A stretch of 64,000 nucleotides of DNA from an uncultured Eubacteriales bacterium (GTDB lineage: Bacteria; Bacillota; Clostridia; Oscillospirales; Oscillospiraceae): assembly GCA_900545405.1 (NCBI GenBank), contig UQYT01000001.1:62001-126000 (forward strand), written 5' to 3'. Shown here in pieces: positions 1 to 7,802 of this stretch. Under the pieces are notes generated by a model that worked only from the letters and a program-made list of their open reading frames with translations, was not told the DNA's origin and searched no databases. Made by a program: the position numbers and the translations under genes. Numbering within the stretch: position 1 is the first letter of the stretch; each line of letters starts with the position of its first letter.

Positions 1-2
1 TA

Positions 3-647
3 ACCGTTCCTCTGCAAACGCTGCTGGCCATGTTTGTGGCGAACTTCCTGGCCGAGTATCTCAATAACCGCTACGGCCGCTTCCTGCGCAGCATCATCTT
101 CATTCCGACGCTGGTCAGCTATGTCGCAGCAGCCACCGTCTGGGAGATAATCTACGCCGACAAGGGCGGCCTGCTCAACGAGTTCCTGGGCCTGTTCGGC
201 ATACAGGGCATGAACTGGCTGGGAGACCCCAGCACGGCGCTGATATGCGTCTCGCTGGTCGCCGTGTGGAAGAGCGTCGGCTACTTCACCATCATCTTCT
301 ACGCGGGCATAATGAACATATCCGTCGACGTCCGCGAGGCGTCGATCATCGACGGCGCAACGCCCAGGCAGAGGTTCTGGCGCATAACCGCGCCGCTGCT
401 CAAGCCCATCACGTACATGAACGTTACGCTGGGCATCATCTGGTCCTTCCAGGCCTTTGACATCGTATACAAGCTGACCGGCGGCGGGCCGTTCAACGCC
501 ACGTCGACGATCGCATACATCATATACGCCTACGGCTTCCAGGACTACCGCATCGGCTACGCCTGCGCGATAGCCATCATGCTGCTGATAGTGATACTCA
601 TAATCCACCTCATCCAGCAGCGCTTCTTCGATGAAAAGGAGGACTGA
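3..647 (+). CDS. Sugar ABC transporter permease, MalF/UgpA type (5' end outside window)
   Basis: Inner-membrane channel subunit of a CUT1-family carbohydrate importer. The open frame runs to the left edge, ahead of the first internal ATG at 30, so the gene starts upstream. About 215 residues remain, with several hydrophobic segments. The cytoplasmic EAA loop that docks on the ATPase is visible as EASIIDGATPRQRFWRI, followed by the Pro-rich PLLKP turn. The next permease starts 3 bp after the stop, so the two form the usual heterodimer. The solute-binding protein presumably lies to the left; no ATPase gene is present, as is common for CUT1 systems sharing an MsmX-like ATPase. The substrate cannot be read from this sequence. 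Confidence 0.93.
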   Translation, partial: TVPLQTLLAMFVANFLAEYLNNRYGRFLRSIIFIPTLVSYVAAATVWEIIYADKGGLLNEFLGLFGIQGMNWLGDPSTALICVSLVAVWKSVGYFTIIFYAGIMNISVDVREASIIDGATPRQRFWRITAPLLKPITYMNVTLGIIWSFQAFDIVYKLTGGGPFNATSTIAYIIYAYGFQDYRIGYACAIAIMLLIVILIIHLIQQRFFDEKED

Positions 648-650
648 GTC

Positions 651-1475
651 ATGGTAAAGTCGGATAGAAAGCGCGCCAGCTTTTACATAGGCGTAGTGCT
701 GGTCACGCTCTTCGCTATGCTGTGCGTGATACCGCTCATCTACATGATCTGCGTCTCCTTTGCGCACACCTCGACGATGTATATCAAGTTTGACGACATC
801 GACTTCACGGACTTCTCCAACTACATCTACCTGTTCGTGAACAAGGACTTCGGCCGCCCGCTGCTCAACAGCCTCATAGTCGTCGTCGCGAGCGTCATCG
901 TGGTCGACCTCGTCTCCTGCACCATGGCCTACGGCTTTGAGAAAAAGCCCATCCCCGGCAAAAAGCCCATGTTCAACATGGTCCTGGCCACCATGATGAT
1001 ACCGACCCAGGTCGTGTTCATCTCGCTGTACGTCATGATGCGCAAGGCGAACATGCTCAACACCTATGTCGCGCTGGTCATCCCGCTGGTAGGCGCCTTC
1101 GGCGTTTTCATGATGCGCCAGTTCATCAGAAGCGTGCCCAATGACTTCATCGAGGCCGCCCAGATAGACGGCTGCTCGGAGCTGCGCATATATCTGCGCG
1201 TTGTGCTGCCGATGGTCCGGCCCGCGAGGATCACCCTCGCAGTGTTCACCTTCAACTCGGCCTGGAACATGTTCCTCTGGCCCCTCATCGCCACCACCAA
1301 GAACGAGATGCAGACCCTGACCCTGGCAACATCCTCGCTGACTAGCCACCTCGCCACGAACTACGGCTATCCCATGGCCGCGGCGACGATATCGTTCCTC
1401 GTGCCCTTCGTACTCTACTGCTTCATGCAGAAGCAGTTCGTTGAGGGCATCGCCCTCGGAGGTGTCAAGGGCTGA
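651..1475 (+). CDS. Sugar ABC transporter permease, MalG/UgpE type
   Basis: Second channel subunit of the CUT1 importer, 274 residues, the normal length for the family. It has an N-terminal membrane segment at about residues 12-34, further hydrophobic segments, and the EAA loop (EAAQIDGCSELRIYLRV) at about residue 167. The end, GIALGGVKG, is typical of MalG-like permeases. A ribosome-binding GAAAAGGAGG sits just before the start at the end of the previous gene. The stop overlaps the start of the next gene in a TGATG junction, so the acyltransferase that follows is probably translationally coupled and part of the same function. Confidence 0.95.
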   Translation: MVKSDRKRASFYIGVVLVTLFAMLCVIPLIYMICVSFAHTSTMYIKFDDIDFTDFSNYIYLFVNKDFGRPLLNSLIVVVASVIVVDLVSCTMAYGFEKKPIPGKKPMFNMVLATMMIPTQVVFISLYVMMRKANMLNTYVALVIPLVGAFGVFMMRQFIRSVPNDFIEAAQIDGCSELRIYLRVVLPMVRPARITLAVFTFNSAWNMFLWPLIATTKNEMQTLTLATSSLTSHLATNYGYPMAAATISFLVPFVLYCFMQKQFVEGIALGGVKG

Positions 1476-2302
1476 TGCAAGGGCCGGACGTAAGCAGAAT
1501 ACTTTCGCGCTGGCCTTATCCAGAAGCGGCGGTCGCGGCCTATTCCTCGGCCATGACCGCCGCTTTTAATGACCCTGAGGCCCGCAGCGCGATCGAGTCC
1601 GCGATGTCGGACTATGCGGCCGGACGCAGACTGGACGCCTGGGCGCTGCTCGCGCACCTGGAGTCGCTCGGCCCGGAGTGCGGCGTGCACGGTTATACAA
1701 TGCGTATGCTCCCGCTCATTGCGGCGCTGGACGCGGCGGAGGTGAAGTACCGCGAGCGCGGGCTTTCCGGGGAAATGTTCCGCGACTCCTTTGCGGACCT
1801 GCTCTGGAAAACGCTCGAGTGCGGCCGCCGCCACGGCGTATGGGGCTCGACCGCCGCGCTCTGGACCTGGGGATTTTTTGAGTTTCGCATCTTCGGCCTC
1901 GGCAGACTGCAATTTGAGCCCGTCGAGTACGCCGGGGCACCCGCGCTGAGCGTGCACATTCCCTCGTCCGGACCGCTCAGGCACCCTGACTGCGCGGACT
2001 CTTACTCGCGCGCGGCGGACTTTTTTGGCCAACGCCGCTTCGTCTGCGACTCCTGGCTGCTGCACCCGGTCTGTCACGGCCTGCCCGAGGGCTCCGGCAT
2101 CAGGAGCTTTGCGGCGGACTATGAGCTGCAATTTGTGACGGACGACCCAAAATTCCTGGACGTCTGGAATATCTTCGGCTGCGCCTGGACGGGCAGCGCC
2201 GCGGACCTGCCCGCGGACACGACCTTGCGGCGGCTCTGGCGCGATTATCTGCTCCGGGGCGGCGTCCCCGGCCGCGGGTACGGACTGTATGAAAGTTTCT
2301 GA
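1475..2302 (+). CDS. Acyltransferase with NAT_N/GNAT_C-type domains
   Basis: A 275-residue protein resembling clostridial acyltransferase-domain proteins built from an N-terminal helical domain (about 1-125) and a C-terminal GNAT-like domain (about 130-275). The GRLQFE stretch followed by a HIPSSGPL segment is characteristic of that family as I recall it. The acyl donor and acceptor are unknown. It overlaps the permease stop by one base and is followed by an RpiR regulator and a dipeptide epimerase, so it may acylate an imported amino sugar or peptide, or a product of it. The family call rests on pattern recognition; the substrate is inference. Confidence 0.65.
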   Translation: MQGPDVSRILSRWPYPEAAVAAYSSAMTAAFNDPEARSAIESAMSDYAAGRRLDAWALLAHLESLGPECGVHGYTMRMLPLIAALDAAEVKYRERGLSGEMFRDSFADLLWKTLECGRRHGVWGSTAALWTWGFFEFRIFGLGRLQFEPVEYAGAPALSVHIPSSGPLRHPDCADSYSRAADFFGQRRFVCDSWLLHPVCHGLPEGSGIRSFAADYELQFVTDDPKFLDVWNIFGCAWTGSAADLPADTTLRRLWRDYLLRGGVPGRGYGLYESF

Positions 2303-2315
2303 GAAAGAAAGTTTC
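2291..2315. promoter_or_regulatory. Tandem GAAAGTTTC operator-like repeats
   Basis: The 9-bp word GAAAGTTTC occurs at 2291-2299 and again at 2307-2315, 16 bp apart. Each copy is a small palindrome (GAAA-g-TTTC). The second covers the likely -35 region of the rpiR promoter, which fits an autoregulatory operator for the RpiR protein encoded next. Binding is not shown. Confidence 0.45.
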
Positions 2316-2340
2316 AACGGCCCGATAATTGTGCTATAAT
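2312..2340 (+). promoter_or_regulatory. Promoter of the rpiR-epimerase unit
   Basis: A perfect -10 TATAAT at 2335-2340 lies 17 bp from a weak -35 TTTCAA at 2312-2317, about 30 bp ahead of the start codon. The weak -35 overlapped by a repeated palindrome suggests a regulated promoter. Confidence 0.6.
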
Positions 2341-2370
2341 GGGTTTTAACAAGGCTTCGGGAGGAAAGAT

Positions 2371-3231
2371 ATGACGGACATCGAGATAAAAACACGGAGC
2401 ATATACGACGAACTTAGCCCCGCGGAGCAGAAGGTTGCCTGGTATTTTCTCCAGAACCTCGGTTCCGTATTTGACGATCCCATAGCCGTTCTCGCGGAAA
2501 AAAGCGGCGTAAGCCAGGTAATGTGGGTGCGTTTTTGCAAGTCTTTGGGCTTTTCCGGGCTGAAGGACATGAAAAAGAACCTGTTTTTTCAGCTCAGCCA
2601 GCAGCGTGCCGAGGCTTCCGCGCCGAGCATGGACTTCCTGGACACTCGCACTTATTCAAGCGTCGAGGGCATCATAAGCGGCGTCGAGGCCGGCTCGCTG
2701 GAGGCCATACGCAGCACGGCGCAGATACAGGACACCGCAAAAATAGAGACCGTCGCGGCCAAAATAGCTCAGGCCGACTGCGTGCGCCTCTTCGGCGTCG
2801 GCGCCTCCGGGCTCGTGGCCAGCGACCTCTATTACAAGCTGCTGCGCGTGGACGTGGACGCAGTTTTCTGCACGGACCTGCACGTTCAGCTCACCTATAT
2901 AACTGGCTCGAAGCCCGGCGACGTGGCCATTTTCTTCTCGAATTCGGGCAGCACCACCGAGATACTCGAGCTGGCGCAGGCGGCGCGCGACCGCGGAGCC
3001 TGCGTCGTCGCGGTTACCAAGTACGGGCCGAACCAGCTGGCCGATCTGGCGGACTATGTGCTGCCCACCTCGTCGCCGGAGCTGCAGTTCCGCAGCGGCG
3101 CCACAAGCAGCCGGCTGGCCGCGCTCTTTGTGGTGGACGTGCTCTTCACCACGCTCTGCAACAAGAACTACTCCACCGTGGCCAAGCCGCTGGCGGAGAG
3201 CTATTCCCAGTGCAGCAAGCACCACGCCTGA
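2371..3231 (+). CDS. MurR/RpiR family transcriptional regulator
   Basis: A 286-residue DNA-binding regulator that senses a phosphorylated sugar. Residues 1-75 form the HTH_6 domain (LSPAEQKVAWYFLQN, then the AEKSGVSQ recognition region). Residues about 125-260 form a SIS sugar-phosphate-binding domain with the NSGSTTEILELA motif. A strong GGGAGGAAAG ribosome site precedes the ATG. The dipeptide epimerase follows after 19 bp and is probably co-transcribed. RpiR proteins commonly control amino-sugar or muropeptide catabolism, which fits the upstream transporter. The specific effector is unknown. Confidence 0.93.
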   Translation: MTDIEIKTRSIYDELSPAEQKVAWYFLQNLGSVFDDPIAVLAEKSGVSQVMWVRFCKSLGFSGLKDMKKNLFFQLSQQRAEASAPSMDFLDTRTYSSVEGIISGVEAGSLEAIRSTAQIQDTAKIETVAAKIAQADCVRLFGVGASGLVASDLYYKLLRVDVDAVFCTDLHVQLTYITGSKPGDVAIFFSNSGSTTEILELAQAARDRGACVVAVTKYGPNQLADLADYVLPTSSPELQFRSGATSSRLAALFVVDVLFTTLCNKNYSTVAKPLAESYSQCSKHHA

Positions 3232-3250
3232 CAAGAGAGGGGAGAGGCGC

Positions 3251-4339
3251 ATGAAGATCACAGGCTTTCGCATCGGCCTTGTCTCGGCCAGGCTCCGTGT
3301 GCCGTTCAAGACGGCGCTCAGGACCGTGGACAGCGTTGAGGACGTGATAGTCGAGCTCGAGACCTCGACCGGCCAAATCGGAAGGGGGGAGGCTCCGCCG
3401 ACGGCAGCCATAACAGGGGAGACTCTCGGCTCCATCATCGCCGCGCTGCGTGATCATATCTGCCCCAAGCTCGTAGGGCGCGACATTTCGGACTTTGAGG
3501 AGCTGCAAATCGCCGTTCAGACGGCCATCGTAGGCAACAGCAGCGCAAAAGCCGCGGCGGATATCGCGCTCTGGGACCTCTATGCCCAGGACTGCGGCCT
3601 GCCGTTATATAAGCTGCTGGGCGGCGGCACGCCGAGGCTTGAGACGGACCTCACTATAAGCGTAAATAGTCCCGATATCATGGCAAAAGACACCGAATAC
3701 GGCATAAATAACGGATACAATGTTCTGAAAACCAAAATGGGCATAGACCCGGAACTGGATTTTGCGCGCCTGAGAGCCGTGCGCGGTGCGGCGAAGGACG
3801 CCAGGATACGCATCGACGCCAACCAGGCCTGGACGCCCAAACAGGCCGTGCGTCTGCTCAATCAAATGCAGGACGCCGGACTCGACATTGAGCTCGTCGA
3901 GCAGCCTGTCAAAGCCAATGACTTGGAAGACCTGAAGTTTGTTACCGCTAACTCGCCGGTACCCGTACTCGCGGACGAGAGCGTGTTCTCGCCTAGGGAC
4001 GCGCTGCGTATAATGCAGGAGCGCGCGGCGGACATGGTGAACATCAAGCTGATGAAGTGCGGCGGCATTACGAACGCTCTGAGGATAGCCTCGGCGGCTG
4101 AGGTCTACGGCGTCGAGTGCATGATGGGCTGCATGCTGGAGGCCAAAGTCAGCGTCACGGCGGCGGCGCATCTGGCTTGCGCGAGAAAGATAATAACGCG
4201 CATAGACCTGGACGGTCCGGCGCTGTGTACCGAGGACCCGGTAACGGGCGGCGCACTGTTCAACGGCCCGGAGATAACTCTGCCGGACGCTCCCGGACTT
4301 GGCATAAGCGGAATTGAGAATCTGCACTATATTGTATAA
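3251..4339 (+). CDS. Dipeptide epimerase (L-Ala-D/L-Glu epimerase type, enolase superfamily)
   Basis: A 362-residue muconate-lactonizing-type enolase-superfamily enzyme that probably inverts the second residue of a dipeptide, as in recycling of murein peptides. The catalytic set is complete: the K160/K162 pair in LKTKMG, metal ligands D189, E217 and D242, and K266 on the opposite face. The DLDGP motif (D319, D321) binds the dipeptide amino group and separates dipeptide epimerases from other subgroups. The start at 3251 is chosen for its GAGAGGGGAGAG ribosome site and natural N-terminus; the open frame continues upstream but overlaps rpiR. The exact dipeptide is not predictable from this sequence. 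Confidence 0.9.
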   Translation: MKITGFRIGLVSARLRVPFKTALRTVDSVEDVIVELETSTGQIGRGEAPPTAAITGETLGSIIAALRDHICPKLVGRDISDFEELQIAVQTAIVGNSSAKAAADIALWDLYAQDCGLPLYKLLGGGTPRLETDLTISVNSPDIMAKDTEYGINNGYNVLKTKMGIDPELDFARLRAVRGAAKDARIRIDANQAWTPKQAVRLLNQMQDAGLDIELVEQPVKANDLEDLKFVTANSPVPVLADESVFSPRDALRIMQERAADMVNIKLMKCGGITNALRIASAAEVYGVECMMGCMLEAKVSVTAAAHLACARKIITRIDLDGPALCTEDPVTGGALFNGPEITLPDAPGLGISGIENLHYIV

Positions 4340-4345
4340 TGAGAG

Positions 4346-4377
4346 GGCCCCGAAAACTGAAAACACTCTCCGGGGCC
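4346..4377 (+). terminator. Probable terminator after the dipeptide epimerase gene
   Basis: GGCCCCG (4346-4352) pairs with CGGGGCC (4371-4377) across an 18-nt loop just after the stop codon. The tract that follows (ATTTCTCCTCC) is only partly T-rich, so strength is uncertain. Confidence 0.55.
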
Positions 4378-4392
4378 GATTTCTCCTCCTCC

Positions 4393-4424
4393 AAATTAAA
4401 CAAAATTTTTATTTTGTTTAATTT
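4393..4424. repeat. Perfect 13-bp AT-rich inverted repeat with 6-bp spacer
   Basis: AAATTAAACAAAA (4393-4405) is the exact reverse complement of TTTTGTTTAATTT (4412-4424), separated by TTTTTA. Arms of 11-13 bp around a 6-bp centre are the geometry of tyrosine-recombinase core sites, and a recombinase gene starts 69 bp away. It could equally be an AT-rich hairpin or a regulatory palindrome. Confidence 0.8.
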
Positions 4425-4492
4425 TATATCCATTTACCCGTTTACAATTTGCTCCCCTTGCCTTACAATATAGTGGCTGGAGGTGAAACAGC

Positions 4493-5509
4493 TTGGACTA
4501 CCGCAGCGAGGCGCCGCCGGTGCTCAGGGACTTTCTGAGCTACCACGAGACCATCAAGGGTCACTCGTGCGCCACGGTCGACGAGTATTTCCTCGACCTG
4601 AGAAACTTTTTCCGCTATCTGAAAATTGAACGCGGCCTCGTCCCGCACTCCACTGAGCTTGACGATATCTCCATCCAGGACGTGGACCTCAAGCTCATAG
4701 CCTCGGTCACACTCAACGACGTCTACGACTACATGGCCTTCCTCTCGCGCGACAAGGTCAAAAACGAGCGCAGCCACGAGCCGGAATACGGCCTGATGGC
4801 CTCCTCTCGCGCCAGAAAAATCGCCACGATACGCAGTTTTTATAAATATCTGACGGTCAAGACCAAACAGCTGGACGTAAACCCCGTCGAGGGCCTGGAT
4901 ACGCCGAAAACGACAAAATCCCTCCCCCGCTACCTGACGCTCGACGAATCCCGACGCCTGCTGGACGCCGTGGACGGCGTGAACCGCGAGCGCGACTACT
5001 GCATCATATGCCTCTTCCTCAACTGCGGTCTGCGAATATCGGAGATCGTGGGCCTGAACATAGGCGACGTGCGCGGGGACTCCCTCCGCGTGCTCGGCAA
5101 GGGCAACAAGGAGCGCATCGTGTATCTGAACGACGCCTGCCAGGCCGCTATCGAGGCCTACAAGCCCGTGCGTTCGCAGATGGTCGGCAGCTCGGTCAGC
5201 GCCCTTTTCGTCTCGAACCGCCGCCAGCGCATGGGCAGAGAGGCTGTGCACGCCATGGTCAAAAAGACCCTGCTCAAGGCCGGGCTGGACCCGGACAAGT
5301 ATTCATCGCACAAGCTGCGGCACACGGCGGCGACGCTCATGCTGCAAAACGGCGTGGACGTGCGCACCTTGCAGGAGGTCCTGGGCCACGAGCACCTGAA
5401 CACGACGCAGATATACACGCACGTTGACAACTCCGAGCTCCGCGTTGCCGCCCAGGCCAACCCGCTGGCCGAGTATATTCCGGAGCATAATGATGCCTCA
5501 GATAAATAA
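4493..5509 (+). CDS. Tyrosine-type site-specific recombinase (XerC/XerD-like)
   Basis: A 338-residue phage-integrase-family recombinase. The N-terminal SAM-like core-binding domain spans about 10-125 and the catalytic domain about 145-325. All catalytic residues are present: R181 (CGLRISE), K203 (GKGNKER), H273 and R276 (HKLRHTAA), H299 (LGHEHL) and the nucleophile Y308 (QIYTH). The start is a TTG preceded by GGAGGTG; no better ATG exists. Length and motifs fit a chromosomal Xer-type recombinase rather than a phage integrase, and no phage genes are nearby. Whether it acts at dif or a local site is unknown; a recombinase-site-like palindrome lies just upstream. Confidence 0.88.
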   Translation: MDYRSEAPPVLRDFLSYHETIKGHSCATVDEYFLDLRNFFRYLKIERGLVPHSTELDDISIQDVDLKLIASVTLNDVYDYMAFLSRDKVKNERSHEPEYGLMASSRARKIATIRSFYKYLTVKTKQLDVNPVEGLDTPKTTKSLPRYLTLDESRRLLDAVDGVNRERDYCIICLFLNCGLRISEIVGLNIGDVRGDSLRVLGKGNKERIVYLNDACQAAIEAYKPVRSQMVGSSVSALFVSNRRQRMGREAVHAMVKKTLLKAGLDPDKYSSHKLRHTAATLMLQNGVDVRTLQEVLGHEHLNTTQIYTHVDNSELRVAAQANPLAEYIPEHNDASDK

Positions 5510-5614
5510 TTTGCTCTTTTGTACAAATATTTCGGGCGAATTTTGAGAACATTTCCGGCTCATTTTCGTCTTTGAGCATTGCGTGACCAATACTAAGACA
5601 TAGGAGAGAAAAAG

Positions 5615-6361
5615 ATGAAAATCACCAGATGCATAACCGCGCTTGCGCTTGCGCTGCTGATGATCGCCGCCCTTGCGGCCTGCGGCAGCAGCTCTAACGA
5701 CCCCGCCTCACCGAGCGAGGAGGTCATAGGCGACGTGGCCTCCAGCGCCGCGCCCAGCGAGAGCCCCGAGGCCTCGGAAGAGCCCGAGGAAACTTCGGAG
5801 CCCACACCTACGCCCACTCCCACTCCGACGCCGACCCCGGCGCCCACGGCGCAGCCCACTCCGGCGCCGACGCCCACTCCCACAACCTCTGCGCAGCCCT
5901 CCGAGCAGCCTTCGGAGCCCAGCGAGGCGCCCGTCTCCCCCTCCGCGCAGCCCAGCGAGGAGCCGTCCTCCGGCAGCGTTGACCTCAGCAATTTCTTCAG
6001 CACCGTGACCTCCACTTACGAGTTTGCATCCCTCTCTGACCTCGACAGCACGATGCTGGACAACTACTACCCCGGCCTGACTGCGATCTCCACCCTTCAG
6101 CTCATCGCCAAGATGCCCATGATAAGCGCCTCCGGCCATGAGATAATCCTCATCCAGTGCGAGAATTCCGACGACGTTGCGACCGTGCAGAGCATACTCG
6201 AGGCCCGCAAGCAGGCCCAGGTCGACGGCGGCGCCTGGTATCCCGAGACCACCGCACTCTGGGAGAAAGCCGAGATCTGCGTCTCCGGCAACTATCTGAT
6301 GCTCGTCTCGCACGAGAACGCCGCTGACATAGCCGCCAGCTTCTACGCACTCTTTGCCTGA
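5615..6361 (+). CDS. DUF4358-type lipoprotein with Pro/Thr-rich linker
   Basis: A 248-residue surface lipoprotein. It has a signal peptide with lipobox LAAC near residue 22, a low-complexity Ser/Glu/Pro/Thr linker at about 25-120 that includes a run of Thr-Pro dipeptides, and a C-terminal DUF4358-like domain at about 125-248. The role of DUF4358 is not established. Such genes often precede MBOAT/DHHW polysaccharide O-acylation genes, as here, so an extracytoplasmic accessory role in cell-surface modification is likely. The MBOAT gene starts 31 bp downstream. The linker probably spans the cell wall. Confidence 0.85.
   Translation: MKITRCITALALALLMIAALAACGSSSNDPASPSEEVIGDVASSAAPSESPEASEEPEETSEPTPTPTPTPTPTPAPTAQPTPAPTPTPTTSAQPSEQPSEPSEAPVSPSAQPSEEPSSGSVDLSNFFSTVTSTYEFASLSDLDSTMLDNYYPGLTAISTLQLIAKMPMISASGHEIILIQCENSDDVATVQSILEARKQAQVDGGAWYPETTALWEKAEICVSGNYLMLVSHENAADIAASFYALFA
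5798..5886 (+). repeat. Low-complexity Thr-Pro codon repeat
   Basis: Repeated ACN-CCN codons in the lipoprotein gene encode a TPTPTP linker. The codons vary (ACT, ACG, ACC with CCC, CCG), so the tract is not a pure microsatellite and is probably held by selection on the protein. Confidence 0.8.
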
Positions 6362-6392
6362 TAAAATCTGACAGCCCGGAGGGACGCCGCCG

Positions 6393-7790
6393 ATGGTCTT
6401 TTCCAGCATACTGTTCATGTTCATATATCTGCCCGTGGTGCTGTTTCTGTATTACATCTCCCCGGTCAGATGGCGCAATCCCATACTCTTCGTCGCAAAC
6501 CTCGTTTTTTACGGCTGGGGCGAGCCTGTTTTCATCGTCCTCATGCTGTTTTCCATCACGATAAACTACATCAACGGCCTGCTCATAGGCCGCTGGAGGC
6601 TCACGCAGCAGAAGAAGGCCAAGACCGTCCTCGTCATCAACGTGGTCATCAACCTGGCCCTGCTCGGCTTTTTCAAGTACTACGACCTCATCGCCGAGAC
6701 GCTTAGCCTCCTGCCGTTTATCGACATCAAGCCGCTGGGCATCGCCCTGCCGATAGGCATCTCGTTCTATACCTTCCAGACGATGTCCTACCCGATAGAC
6801 GTCTACCGCGGCGACACGGACGTGCAGCGCAACTATATCAGCTTCGGCACCTTTGTCGCGCTCTTCCCGCAGCTCATCGCGGGCCCCATCGTGCGCTACA
6901 AGGACGTTGCGGACCAGCTCGGCTTCCGTGCCAGCAGCATTGACCAGTTCTCCTCCGGCGTCGAGCGCTTCATGGTCGGCGTGGCGAAGAAGGTGCTCAT
7001 CGCAAACAGCCTCGGCAAGCTCTGGGACTACTACGCCGCCATCCCCGACGGCGGGCTCACCGTTCTCGGCTCCTGGCTGGGCATCATAGCCTTTACGCTG
7101 CAAATCTACTTCGACTTCTCCGGTTACTCGGACATGGCCATCGGCCTCGGCCGCATGATAGGCTTTGAGTTCAAGGAGAACTTCAATTACCCCTACATTT
7201 CCAGGAGCGTCACGGAGTTCTGGCGGCGCTGGCACATGTCGCTCGGCACCTGGTTCCGCGACTATGTCTACATCCCCCTCGGCGGCAACCGCTGCGGACG
7301 TGCGAGGCAGCTGCTGAACATCCTCATCGTCTGGGCGCTCACCGGCATATGGCACGGCGCGAACTGGACCTTCCTGCTCTGGGGACTCTATTATGCGGTG
7401 TTTTTGATGATTGAGAAGGTGTTTTTGCTCAAAAGGCTCGAAAAACTGCCGGTTTTGGGCCATATCTACACCATTATCATTGTCATGTTCGGCTGGGTCA
7501 TGTTCCAGCTCGACAGCCTCGCCGCCATCGGCAACTACACCAGCGCGATGCTCGGCTTCGGCGCGTCCGGGCTGGCGGAGTCCACGGACCTCTACTATCT
7601 CGGCAGCTATGCCGTGACCTTTGTCATAGCCATCGTCGCCTCTACGCCCCTGGGCAGCCGGCTCTTCGCCAAGCTCCCGGGCAAGGTCAGGCGTTTTGCA
7701 GCCCCGGCGCTTATCGTGCTTGCACTGGTGCTGTGCACCGCGTATCTGGTGGACGCGACGTACAATCCGTTCATCTACTTCAACTTCTAA
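6393..7790 (+). CDS. MBOAT family membrane O-acyltransferase (AlgI/PatA type)
   Basis: A 465-residue polytopic membrane enzyme that moves an acyl group, usually acetyl, across the membrane toward an extracellular polysaccharide or peptidoglycan. It shows the AlgI-family features: RWHMSLGTWFRDYVYIPLGG in the middle and the invariant histidine in GIWHGANWTFLLWGLYY at about residue 315. It lies between a DUF4358 lipoprotein and a DHHW protein, the usual three-part O-acylation set, and the DHHW gene follows after 12 bp. The acceptor polymer is unknown. GGAGGG precedes the ATG by 9 bp. Confidence 0.93.
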   Translation: MVFSSILFMFIYLPVVLFLYYISPVRWRNPILFVANLVFYGWGEPVFIVLMLFSITINYINGLLIGRWRLTQQKKAKTVLVINVVINLALLGFFKYYDLIAETLSLLPFIDIKPLGIALPIGISFYTFQTMSYPIDVYRGDTDVQRNYISFGTFVALFPQLIAGPIVRYKDVADQLGFRASSIDQFSSGVERFMVGVAKKVLIANSLGKLWDYYAAIPDGGLTVLGSWLGIIAFTLQIYFDFSGYSDMAIGLGRMIGFEFKENFNYPYISRSVTEFWRRWHMSLGTWFRDYVYIPLGGNRCGRARQLLNILIVWALTGIWHGANWTFLLWGLYYAVFLMIEKVFLLKRLEKLPVLGHIYTIIIVMFGWVMFQLDSLAAIGNYTSAMLGFGASGLAESTDLYYLGSYAVTFVIAIVASTPLGSRLFAKLPGKVRRFAAPALIVLALVLCTAYLVDATYNPFIYFNF

Positions 7791-7802
7791 GGAGGGCCCG
7801 GC

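Noticed and set aside
5798..5886. The Thr-Pro repeat as a phase-variable microsatellite
   Set aside because: The codons are mixed, so slippage is unlikely; it reads as a protein-level linker.
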